DNA of 5,564 nucleotides, taken from assembly GCA_003219925.1 (NCBI GenBank), contig QHQU01000173.1, forward strand, positions 1-5,564, written 5' to 3'. Below are positions 1 through 5,534 of this stretch, piece after piece. This stretch comes from Verrucomicrobiota bacterium (GTDB taxonomy: Bacteria > Verrucomicrobiota > Verrucomicrobiia > Chthoniobacterales > UBA10450). Within the stretch, counting starts at the first letter, position 1. Every line of letters starts with the position of its first letter. The notes under the pieces were generated by a model that was given only the letters and a program-made list of their open reading frames with translations, had not been told where the DNA came from and searched no databases. The position numbers and the translations under genes are program-made.

Positions 1-1
1 G

Positions 2-1576
2 CTACAGATCGATCGTGATTCTTTGGCGGCCTATCAAATTCTGGCCGAAGCAACCGAGAAACAAAATCGCGCCGAAACTGTTGTCTGGCGCGCGCAGATC
101 GCACGCTTGCAGCCGCGCGACATCGATAGCCAGCTCAATCTCGCCTCGGCCGCTTTACGTTTCGGGCAGCTCGATGCAGCCCGCAAAGCACTCGATAGCG
201 TGCCGAAGGAGAACCGCGAAAGCGCGCCTTACCATGTGGTTGCCGGATGGTTGGCGCGTGCGCAGGGCGATGAAGCAAGCCAGGAACGCCATTTCGCCGC
301 AGCTTTGGAAAAGGAACCGCGCAACGAAACGTATCAATACAACCTTGCCGCCGTTCGGATCAAATCACCCGATTCGCAGAAAAACGCGCAGGCGCGGGAA
401 GCCCTCGAGCAGCTCGCCAAAAGCGCTCCGTTTCGCGCCGGATCTCTTCGCGCTTTGCTAAATGACGCAATCCGGCACAACGACCTCAAGGCAGCCGATC
501 GTTTCGCGCAAGAACTGCAATTGAGCCCACAGGTCACTTTCGCCGACGACCTGCTTTGCTTGGATTTTTACAAAAAACTCGATCAAAAGAAACTAGCAAC
601 ATTACTCGAGAAAGTGAAACCATTGGCGGCGCGGCAACCCGAGGATCTCGCCGCGCTGATGGCATGGATGAATGGTAATGGCATGAGCGCCGAAGTCTTG
701 CGCTGGATGGAGAAGTTGCCGCCAGAAAAAACCGCTAATCCTCCGCCGGCAATCGAAGTCGCCGATGCTTTTGCCGCGCAAAAAAATTGGTCGCGCCTTC
801 GTCGTTGGACAAAAAGCACTAACTGGGGCGACTCTGAATATTTAGGGCTCGCCTATCAGGCATATGCCAGGCAGCAGTCTCGCCAGGAAGGCGCCGATGC
901 GGAATCTGTTTCTCTCTGGCACGATGCCGAGCGCGCGTGCGAAGAAAATCCCGAGCATGAAATTCGGCTTGCTCGCCTGGCTTCGAAATGGAATCTGCCG
1001 AGCCAGGCGGAGCAACTTTGGTTGCGCGTCGCCCATAATCCATTGAGCCGCCGGGAAGCGCTCGATGCCTTGTTTGAGATTTATCGTGCCAGCAATGATC
1101 TCCCTAATCTGTGTCTCACCGCCATGCGCCTGCACGAAACTTCTCCGGAAGAACCGCTGATTGCGGCGGAATATGCCCGTCTCTCGATTATCCTCGATCG
1201 CAACCAAAGCGAAGGTCAGCGCGTTGCCAAAGAGGCCTTTGATCAAGCGCCGACCGAGCCGCCCTGCGTCGTTGCCCAAGCGCTTTCTCTAAATTCGCAG
1301 GGTCGAACTCCGGAAGGAATCGTGATCTTGCAAAAACTCCCGCCAGAGAAATTGCACGACGCCCGCGTCGCACTCTACCTCGCCGTGCTCTTGGTGAGTG
1401 ATGGCAAAGCCGATGCCGCTCATGAATTCATTGACGCCGCCAATTCCGGCTTCGCTTTCCCCGAAGAAAAGAAACTCCTGCAGGAGGCGTTGCAGAAACA
1501 ATCAAGCAGCACGTCTGCGACGCCAGCACCTTCGCCGACGATCTCGGCTTCACCCCCCAATCCCTCGCCGCATTAA
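2..1576 (+). CDS. TPR-repeat protein, 3' part (5' end outside window)
   Basis: The frame is open to the left edge. The TTG at 23 is an ordinary in-frame leucine codon with no ribosome site, so the true start lies upstream. The visible 524 or so residues are almost entirely helical and Ala/Leu/Glu-rich. TPR-like helix pairs are clearest at 20-330 (for example a unit with LNLASAALRFGQLDAARKAL, followed by a unit ending ALEKEPRNETYQYNLAA) and again at about 960-1480. TPR proteins act as protein-interaction scaffolds. Nothing here shows a catalytic domain, signal peptide or membrane segment, but the N-terminus, where those might be, is missing. The last 26 or so residues are a Ser/Thr/Pro/Ala-rich, probably disordered tail ending at TAA. 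The partner and pathway are unknown. A hairpin terminator follows after 100 nt. The coding call is firm; the function is only 'TPR repeat protein'. Confidence 0.85.
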   Translation, partial: LQIDRDSLAAYQILAEATEKQNRAETVVWRAQIARLQPRDIDSQLNLASAALRFGQLDAARKALDSVPKENRESAPYHVVAGWLARAQGDEASQERHFAAALEKEPRNETYQYNLAAVRIKSPDSQKNAQAREALEQLAKSAPFRAGSLRALLNDAIRHNDLKAADRFAQELQLSPQVTFADDLLCLDFYKKLDQKKLATLLEKVKPLAARQPEDLAALMAWMNGNGMSAEVLRWMEKLPPEKTANPPPAIEVADAFAAQKNWSRLRRWTKSTNWGDSEYLGLAYQAYARQQSRQEGADAESVSLWHDAERACEENPEHEIRLARLASKWNLPSQAEQLWLRVAHNPLSRREALDALFEIYRASNDLPNLCLTAMRLHETSPEEPLIAAEYARLSIILDRNQSEGQRVAKEAFDQAPTEPPCVVAQALSLNSQGRTPEGIVILQKLPPEKLHDARVALYLAVLLVSDGKADAAHEFIDAANSGFAFPEEKKLLQEALQKQSSSTSATPAPSPTISASPPNPSPH

Positions 1577-1675
1577 TCGAATCGTCCCTTTTCGTGTAAA
1601 TGACCGCTCGTAGTTTTTCAGAAACTTTTACGCCCCCGCAGTGTTTCCAGTTGGTATAGCTTAGGGATCAAAGGG

Positions 1676-1714
1676 AAACGCCGGGAGCGAAATGCTTCCG
1701 GCGTTTATTTTTTA
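1676..1714 (+). terminator. Rho-independent terminator between convergent genes
   Basis: The arms AAACGCCGGGAGC (1676-1688) and GCTTCCGGCGTTT (1694-1706) pair over 13 bp with one G-T pair around a 5-nt loop, followed by a T-rich run (1704-1713). On the + strand this is a strong intrinsic terminator, placed about 100 nt after the TPR gene. It also touches the stop codon of the convergent phosphoesterase gene. Read from the minus strand the hairpin is followed only by a weak TTTCCCTTT tract, so it may serve that gene less efficiently. Confidence 0.88.
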
Positions 1715-2224
1715 TGGCGCGAGTAATTTCCACTGCTCGACTTCGATTGCCCTCGTCGTGGGACGAGCGCATCGCATCACACAAATCGAGGTAAAACCAA
1801 CTTTGCGAAATGGCAGCCGTATGTTGTCCGCTAGTCTTTGCTTGGTCTTTGACGGTAATTTTGCATACAGCAAACTCAGATGCGGGTCGATCAGGTAACG
1901 GTTCCGCGCGCCTTCCGTTCTCCAGATCGCGTCGCCTAACTGTTGCAGGACACTATTTCTTTCGAACTGCACGAAGAGCGTCTTCGTAAATTGTTCACTG
2001 AATCGAATGCTATGAATCGCCAGTTCGATGTCGACCGGTCCGAGCTCGCGTAAAACTTCGAGCGGCGCACCCGAATTCTCCGGCGCGATAAAAATGGTTA
2101 CGTGCGGCTCGAACAACGGAGCGCCAAATTGCCTCGCCCGTCTCCTAATTTCTCGCAAGAACACTTCACGCGCCGCCGCTTCCGGCAGCAACCAATACGC
2201 GATCGCATGGACCTTCTCTGTCAT
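1712..2224 (-). CDS. 2H phosphoesterase, cyclic phosphodiesterase (CPDase)-like
   Basis: The 170-residue protein, counted from the ATG at 2224, carries both signature motifs of the 2H phosphoesterase superfamily: FEPHVTIF (His41, Thr43) and DPHLSLLY (His115, Ser117). The wording around each motif is closest to the eukaryote-type cyclic phosphodiesterases (CPD1-like) rather than to RNA 2',3'-cyclic phosphodiesterase ThpR. By family knowledge the two HxT/S motifs form the catalytic pair that opens cyclic nucleotide phosphates such as ADP-ribose 1'',2''-cyclic phosphate; the substrate here is not known. It is cytoplasmic, with no signal peptide. An in-frame ATG lies 9 codons upstream at 2251, but it sits in the end of a palindromic repeat and has no ribosome site. 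The ATG at 2224 has GAGG 4 nt upstream and starts MTEKVHAIAYWLLP, the expected first beta strand, so it is preferred. The gene converges with the TPR gene and has no evident operon partner. Confidence 0.85.
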   Translation of the reverse strand: MTEKVHAIAYWLLPEAAAREVFLREIRRRARQFGAPLFEPHVTIFIAPENSGAPLEVLRELGPVDIELAIHSIRFSEQFTKTLFVQFERNSVLQQLGDAIWRTEGARNRYLIDPHLSLLYAKLPSKTKQRLADNIRLPFRKVGFTSICVMRCARPTTRAIEVEQWKLLAP

Positions 2225-2246
2225 CTGGCCTCGTGCCAAAGCTCCC

Positions 2247-2334
2247 GTCATCCCAGGGCGAAGTCGAGAAATCCGGCAGCGAAATCTTAAAGATAACCTT
2301 CACGGGCTCCCTCGGTTTCCGCTCGGGGATGACA
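2247..2334. repeat. Interspersed palindromic repeat, copy A
   Basis: An 88-bp imperfect palindrome beginning GTCATCCC (2247-2254) and ending GGGATGAC (2326-2333), with a second inner complementary pair (GTCGAG near 2263, CTCGGT near 2311). It shares its ends and general architecture (GTCATCCC..GCGAAG..CGAG ... CCCTCGG..CGCTC.GGATGACA) with copy B at 4649-4752, although the centres differ. It lies between the divergent phosphoesterase and DUF2237 genes. Non-coding, REP/MITE-like. Confidence 0.7.
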
Positions 2335-2362
2335 AAGGCGGAGGCGCCGTTATCATCTTCCT

Positions 2363-2722
2363 ATGCCCACAAATGTCCTCGGCACCGAACTGCAATGTTG
2401 CTGCCGCGATCCCCTCACCGGATTCTATCGCGACGGCTACTGTCGCACCGGCCCCGGTGATGTTGGGTTGCACACCGTTTGCGCTCAGGTAACTCGGGAC
2501 TTTCTCGATTTTTCAGTGTTGCAAGGAAACGACTTGGTCACGCCGCATCCGGAATGGGAATTTCCCGGGCTGGAGCCGGGCGCCAAATGGTGCGTCTGCG
2601 TGACCCGTTGGAAAGAAGCGCTCGACCACGGCGTCGCCTGCCCGGTTGATCTGGAAGCAACCCATGCGTCTGCACTGGAGTTTGTTACCCTCGAAGAATT
2701 ACAAGCCCACGCGTTGAAATAA
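2363..2722 (+). CDS. DUF2237 family protein
   Basis: A complete 119-residue protein matching, from memory, the DUF2237 family almost end to end: NVLG at 4-7, a cysteine-rich DPLTGFYRDGYC block (Cys12-14, Cys27), GPGDVGLHTVCA (Cys40), GNDL-TP-PEW-FPGL in the middle, WCVCVTRW (Cys77, Cys79) and a closing LEATH near 97-101. Length and motif order are normal for the family. The biochemical function of DUF2237 is unknown; the many conserved Cys and His residues suggest metal binding or redox chemistry, which is inference. It is soluble, without a signal peptide. No clear Shine-Dalgarno precedes the ATG (a GGAGG at about 2340 is too distant), but the protein begins where the family begins. The permease gene follows after 28 nt on the same strand, so the two may be co-transcribed; no functional link is known. 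Confidence 0.9.
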   Translation: MPTNVLGTELQCCCRDPLTGFYRDGYCRTGPGDVGLHTVCAQVTRDFLDFSVLQGNDLVTPHPEWEFPGLEPGAKWCVCVTRWKEALDHGVACPVDLEATHASALEFVTLEELQAHALK

Positions 2723-2750
2723 TAGCGTTCACCGGCACCGTTAGCGCGTC

Positions 2751-4043
2751 TTGAAATTACCCTTTAGCCTTTTTCTGGCGCTGCGTTATTTAAAACCAAA
2801 GCGCACATTTCTTTCCGTCATCACGCTGATTTCGGTGATGGGCGTCATGCTCGGTGTCACTGTCCTGATCCTTGTTATCTCAGTAATGACGGGATTTGAC
2901 CGCGAACTACGGCAGAAGGTGATCGATTTCGACGCCCACATTCTGGTTACGACGGAAACAACACTCACGAATTGGCGCGAGCTGACAGAAAAGATTCGGG
3001 CAACGCCCCGGGTGGTTGCGACCGCGCCCTTCGTCCAGGGACAGGTCATTGTCGAACATGACGAGCGCCGTCTTGCTCCCACGATCCGCGGTATCGACCC
3101 AGAGCAGGAAGAAAGAGTCATCTCTCTGCAAAAATTCGTAAAATGGGGAAACCTCGATCTTGATGGCGATACCACCGTTCTCGGAATCGAGCTGGCGCGA
3201 CAATTAGATGTGCGGGTTGGTGATAAGGTGACGGTCTATTCGCCGGGCAATCTTTCCCTAGTTCTCGACCGAATTAAGAAACTCGAGAGCGCCAAAGGCG
3301 ATGAGGAGAAACGGGCCATCGAAGAATTGCGCGAAGTCGTGCTTCCGAAGGATCTGACAGTGACCGGAATCTTCGAGACCGGTCATTATGTACACGATTC
3401 TCAGTATCTGCTGGTACCGCTTTTCATCGCTCAAGAACTCTATAATTTAGATGACGCACTTCACGGAATCACGGTCAAAACCGAAGATCCTTATGATGTC
3501 GATGAGGTGAAGGCGCAGATCGAAAAGTTCCTCGAAGTCCCCGAGTTCGCGCGGACCTGGATCGACATGAACCATCAGATATTCGAGGCGATCCGCCTCG
3601 AACGTAATGTGATGTTCTTTCTCCTCTTCTTCATCGTGGTCGTCGCTGCTTTCGGCATCATGAGCACGCTCATAACCGTAACGGTGCAGAAACGCCGCGA
3701 AATTGGGATCATGAAAGCGCTGGGCGCGAACATTGCCCAAATCGTCTGGGTTTTTTTGGGACAGGGAATGGTCGTCGGATTTTTCGGGACCCTAACGGGA
3801 CTTGGACTCGGTATGACTCTGATTCGTTATCGCAACGAATTTAGTCAATGGCTGGCCAATACTCTGCACATCGAAATCTTCCCGCGCGAGGTTTACCAGT
3901 TTTCATCGATCCCGGCGGAAGTAATTCCACGTGATGTGACCTTGATTTGTCTGAGCGCATTTTTGATTTGCTCAATCGCCGCGCTCATCCCGGCATATTT
4001 CGCCGCACGCCTGGATCCGGTTAAGGCATTGCGTTTCGAGTAA
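2751..4043 (+). CDS. FtsX/LolC-E family ABC transporter permease (lipoprotein-releasing type)
   Basis: A 430-residue inner-membrane permease with the LolC/LolE/MacB layout. The N-terminal amphipathic stretch FSLFLALRYLKPKRTF leads into TM1 (about 20-46). A large periplasmic domain (about 47-285) is followed by TM2 (about 287-311), the cytoplasmic coupling segment KRREIGIMKALGAN (314-328), TM3 (about 330-357), TM4 (about 398-420) and the usual DPVKALRFE end. In the Lol system such permeases, with the ATPase LolD, extract lipoproteins from the inner membrane for transfer to the outer membrane. No ATPase gene is adjacent here, so the partner must lie elsewhere. The start is TTG at 2751: an in-frame TAG at 2742 excludes anything upstream, and later ATGs would cut TM1. 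No ribosome site is visible. A charged, probably coiled insertion (about 174-200, RIKKLESAKGDEEKRAIEEL) sits in the periplasmic domain. The exact substrate is not certain, since cell-division or efflux-type FtsX permeases look similar. Confidence 0.9.
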   Translation: MKLPFSLFLALRYLKPKRTFLSVITLISVMGVMLGVTVLILVISVMTGFDRELRQKVIDFDAHILVTTETTLTNWRELTEKIRATPRVVATAPFVQGQVIVEHDERRLAPTIRGIDPEQEERVISLQKFVKWGNLDLDGDTTVLGIELARQLDVRVGDKVTVYSPGNLSLVLDRIKKLESAKGDEEKRAIEELREVVLPKDLTVTGIFETGHYVHDSQYLLVPLFIAQELYNLDDALHGITVKTEDPYDVDEVKAQIEKFLEVPEFARTWIDMNHQIFEAIRLERNVMFFLLFFIVVVAAFGIMSTLITVTVQKRREIGIMKALGANIAQIVWVFLGQGMVVGFFGTLTGLGLGMTLIRYRNEFSQWLANTLHIEIFPREVYQFSSIPAEVIPRDVTLICLSAFLICSIAALIPAYFAARLDPVKALRFE

Positions 4044-4134
4044 TTGTAGCACAGCCATCCTGGCTGTGGGGCTAACGGGCATCTTGTCCGTTGACTGCTG
4101 TGCCTGGCCTGCAGCGAGACACTTGCAGCTACAA
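4044..4134. repeat. Multi-hairpin intergenic element with TTGTAGC/GCTACAA ends
   Basis: The element starts on the base after the permease stop codon and is bounded by inverted ends TTGTAGC (4044-4050) and GCTACAA (4128-4134). Inside are three consecutive small hairpins: CACAGCCA-TCC-TGGCTGTG (4050-4068), AACGGG...TCCGTT (4074-4092) and CTGCA...TGCAG (4109-4128). A run of short hairpins in a bounded unit suggests a dispersed palindromic repeat of the REP/MITE type. The first hairpin could also stop or stabilise the permease mRNA, but no T-tract follows it. Only one copy is present in the window. Confidence 0.6.
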
Positions 4135-4141
4135 CTATCCA

Positions 4142-4180
4142 AATAAGAAAGAAAGAGGCGGCGCCCTTCCGAACGCCGCC
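4142..4180 (-). terminator. Rho-independent terminator of the Spy-like gene
   Basis: Read on the minus strand, GGCGGCG (4180-4174) pairs perfectly with CGCCGCC (4163-4157) around a 10-nt loop. It is followed by the pyrimidine-rich tail TCTTTCTTTCTTATTT (4156-4141). It lies 26 nt after the stop codon of the Spy-like gene, where an intrinsic terminator is expected. Confidence 0.75.
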
Positions 4181-4205
4181 CCTCCCCTCGCTGCGATATG
4201 CGCCG

Positions 4206-4571
4206 TTATTTCCCCTTGGCTTCGTGCAATTCCTTCATTGCGTTGTGCAGATCTTCATGCGCCTTAGTGATGGCATCGAGCTTGGTCTGCTGCTCCGGCG
4301 TAAGCAGCGGACGAATCTGCGTGATCGAAGCATCGATCACCGCCTTGGCCTTCGTCATCGCCTCCTGATGGATCGCCTGTAGCTGCGGTTTCGCCTGATC
4401 CACGATTGGCTGCACCTTGGCCTTTTGTGCATCCGTCAGGTTAAGAGTTGAACTCATTTCCTCGAGTGGATTCAAATGCCAACTGCCGTGCGGCCCCCCG
4501 GGAGGTTGCGCCTGCGCAAAACTAAAAGCGCCGAGCGCGACTGCTGCAATTACTGTCAGTTTCTGTTTCAT
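4206..4571 (-). CDS. Spy/CpxP-like periplasmic protein
   Basis: A 121-residue protein with a clean Sec signal peptide (MKQK, hydrophobic run 5-18, cleavage after AQA at 19-21). The mature part is all-helical and Gln/Lys/Ala-rich, with two copies of the LTxxQ motif that defines the Spy/CpxP family: LTDAQ (45-49) and LTPEQ (90-94). Family members are periplasmic chaperones or sensors responding to envelope damage or metals; no catalytic residues are expected. Length and motif spacing fit, though the protein is slightly short. It is divergent from an ECF sigma gene and has a candidate ECF promoter 45 nt upstream (4616-4642). It may therefore be a target of that sigma factor, which is inference. 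No Shine-Dalgarno is visible before the ATG; the signal peptide supports this start. A hairpin terminator follows. Confidence 0.85.
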   Translation of the reverse strand: MKQKLTVIAAVALGAFSFAQAQPPGGPHGSWHLNPLEEMSSTLNLTDAQKAKVQPIVDQAKPQLQAIHQEAMTKAKAVIDASITQIRPLLTPEQQTKLDAITKAHEDLHNAMKELHEAKGK

Positions 4572-4587
4572 GTTTTTGTAATTTTGC

Positions 4588-4603
4588 GGCGCATGATTGC
4601 GCC
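4588..4603. promoter_or_regulatory. Small palindrome in the Spy-like gene leader
   Basis: GGCGCA-TGAT-TGCGCC is a perfect 6-bp inverted repeat with a 4-nt loop, 17 to 32 nt upstream of the Spy-like start codon. It falls inside the 5' leader predicted from the upstream ECF-type promoter. It could be an operator for a dimeric regulator or an mRNA leader hairpin; nothing in the sequence decides between these. Confidence 0.35.
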
Positions 4604-4615
4604 TTAATCGCTATT

Positions 4616-4642
4616 GACCGTGCACTCCATTCTTTGGTTACA
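4616..4642 (-). promoter_or_regulatory. Candidate ECF-type promoter of the Spy-like gene
   Basis: On the minus strand a T-tract is followed by TGTAACC (-35 position, 4642-4636), exactly 15 nt, then CGGTC (-10 position, 4620-4616). An -AAC- core at -35 and a -GTC- core at -10 with this spacing are the general look of ECF sigma promoters. The identical combination occurs in front of the divergent sigma gene. It predicts a leader of roughly 35-40 nt. Confidence 0.6.
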
Positions 4643-4765
4643 AAAAAATGTCATCCCGAGCGAAAGCCGAGGGATCCCGTGGCGAAACCTTGAGATCTCA
4701 TGGCGGGATCCCTCGGCTCCCAGCCGCACTGGCGTTTTCGCTCAGGATGACACTTTTTTGTAACC
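4636..4765. repeat. Nested palindromic repeat, copy B, with long inverted ends
   Basis: The outer arms 4636-4662 and 4739-4765 are inverted copies of each other over 27 bp with two mismatches; they run GGTTAC, an A-tract, then TGTCATCC and GAGCG. An inner perfect 14-bp pair, GCCGAGGGATCCCG (4666-4679) and CGGGATCCCTCGGC (4704-4717), encloses a 24-nt loop with the palindrome TGAGATCTCA. About 17 nt on the right side (4718-4734) are unpaired. The core 4649-4752 resembles copy A. The GGTTAC/A-tract flanks are absent from copy A, so they may belong to the promoters rather than the element. The ATG at 4648 lies in this repeat and is not a credible gene start. Confidence 0.75.
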
Positions 4766-4785
4766 GATGCGGCTTGATTCCGGTC
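4759..4785 (+). promoter_or_regulatory. Candidate ECF-type promoter of the sigma-factor operon
   Basis: TGTAACC (4759-4765), preceded by a T6 tract, is separated by exactly 15 nt from CGGTC (4781-4785). The same motif pair and spacing stand on the opposite strand before the Spy-like gene. A start about 7 nt beyond the -10 would leave a leader of some 25 nt before the sigma gene ATG at 4818. Autoregulation by the encoded ECF factor would be typical of the class, which is inference. Confidence 0.6.
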
Positions 4786-4817
4786 ACGGTCTTTGGTGTG
4801 GATACCTTTCTCTACGC

Positions 4818-5247
4818 ATGGATGACGATGAGCACGCTCGCGCATTGGTCGACCGCGCACGCGACGGTGACGACGACGCTGCCCGCGAACTCATCCGCCA
4901 ATTGTACCCGAGCGGTCAATACCTGCCGCAATCAGTTGACGGCGGAAAAAGCGCGGCCGGAACTGCGTCACGCCGATCTGAGCGAAGAGCAGGCTGCGAT
5001 GCTGGAAAATCTCGCCGCTTCGGACGAGGCCCTTTCCCCCGATCGTAAACTCGCCGCGCGCGATTTGGTGGAAAAGTTGCTCGCCATGTTAAAACCAGTG
5101 GAGCGCCTGGTTATCGATATGCTTTATCTCCAAGAACGCAGCGTGGCCGAAGTGCAAAAGCTCACTGGTTGGACCGCAGCCACCATTAAAGTAAGAGCCT
5201 TTCGCGCGCGCCAGAAGTTACGCAAACAAATCGGAGGCTTGCTGTGA
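4818..5247 (+). pseudogene. RNA polymerase ECF sigma factor, broken by an internal deletion with frameshift
   Basis: Two pieces of one ECF sigma-70 factor lie in different frames. From the ATG at 4818 one frame gives MDDDEHARALVDRARDGDDD and continues to about 4910 (ends RQLYP), the usual start of region 2. The downstream frame, from about 4912, gives AVNTCRNQLTAEKARPELR, a linker with ADLSEEQ, and an intact region 4 (about 5038-5244: LLAMLKPVERLVIDMLYLQE, then a helix-turn-helix with LTGWTAATIKVRAFRARQKL) that would bind the -35 element. The core of region 2 expected between them (the DLxQExF-type segment for core binding and -10 recognition, about 45-50 codons) is absent in every frame. The missing length is probably about 140 nt and must be 3n+2. 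As written it cannot make a working sigma factor. The downstream frame is open back to 4648, but that part reads through the repeat and promoter and is not sigma-like. The stop TGA overlaps the next gene's GTG. A real deletion and an assembly error are both possible. Confidence 0.75.
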
Positions 5248-5534
5248 AGAATCCGGACGAAATCTTAGATCGTTTGTTTCGCGGGGCCACAGCTCCCGCG
5301 CCACCGGCGGAAATGCCGTTCGGTTTCGACACTCGCGTTCTTGCGCTGGTCCGTGCGTCTTCGCCCAACGGATCGGCCATCATCGCGCTTTTCGCTCAGC
5401 GCGCTGCCATGATCGCGCTGGCAGTCATCGCACTGGCATCAGTGGGAGTTTATCGCGCCTCAACTTCTAACGACGATCTGCCCGCGGAATATGCGATGGC
5501 AGACAACGCCATCCAAAGCAGTCTCGGCGAATGA
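5244..5534 (+). CDS. Small single-TM protein, probable anti-sigma factor
   Basis: A 96-residue protein starting at GTG, whose last two bases form part of the sigma gene's TGA stop. A good GGAGG (5233-5237) lies 6 nt upstream and decides the start. The N-terminal half (PDEILDRLFRGA, a Pro/Ala stretch, FGFDTRVLALVRA) is soluble. One transmembrane helix follows (about 53-69, AAMIALAVIALASVGVY), then a short acidic tail of about 25 residues that would lie in the periplasm. Size, topology and position right after an ECF gene fit a CnrY-like membrane anti-sigma that would hold the sigma factor through its N-terminal segment. I recognise no named domain, so the role rests on context. Its stop overlaps the next start (ATGA), so the genes are translationally coupled. 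The reading frame is intact although the sigma gene is broken. Confidence 0.75.
   Translation: MKNPDEILDRLFRGATAPAPPAEMPFGFDTRVLALVRASSPNGSAIIALFAQRAAMIALAVIALASVGVYRASTSNDDLPAEYAMADNAIQSSLGE

Noticed and set aside
23..25. TTG at 23 as the start codon of the TPR gene
   Set aside because: The frame is open to the window edge and no ribosome site precedes it; the gene simply enters from outside.
842..1279. Long minus-strand open frame (145 codons) inside the TPR gene
   Set aside because: It is antisense to a convincing TPR reading frame and its translation shows no family features; a shadow of GC-rich codon bias.
2028..2492. Plus-strand open frame of 154 codons across the phosphoesterase gene, repeat A and DUF2237 start
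   Set aside because: It crosses two well-supported genes and a repeat in a different frame, and the product is low-complexity and unrecognisable.
2786..3203. Minus-strand open frames within the permease gene
   Set aside because: They are antisense to the strongly supported LolC/E-like gene, and their products are Ser/Arg/Thr-rich shadows.
4636..4765. Repeat arms considered as a CRISPR or tRNA-like structure
   Set aside because: There is only one inverted pair with no regularly spaced direct repeats, and no cloverleaf or anticodon arm can be drawn.
4767..4817. Upstream in-frame ATG (4767) for the sigma-factor N-terminus
   Set aside because: It lies in the spacer of the candidate promoter, and the 17 extra residues do not look like an ECF start. 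MDDDEHARAL at 4818 does.
4648..4911. Open frame upstream of, and continuous with, the sigma region-4 frame, starting at an ATG at 4648
   Set aside because: It starts inside the palindromic repeat, runs through the promoter and encodes a sequence with no sigma features. The real N-terminus is in another frame from 4818.
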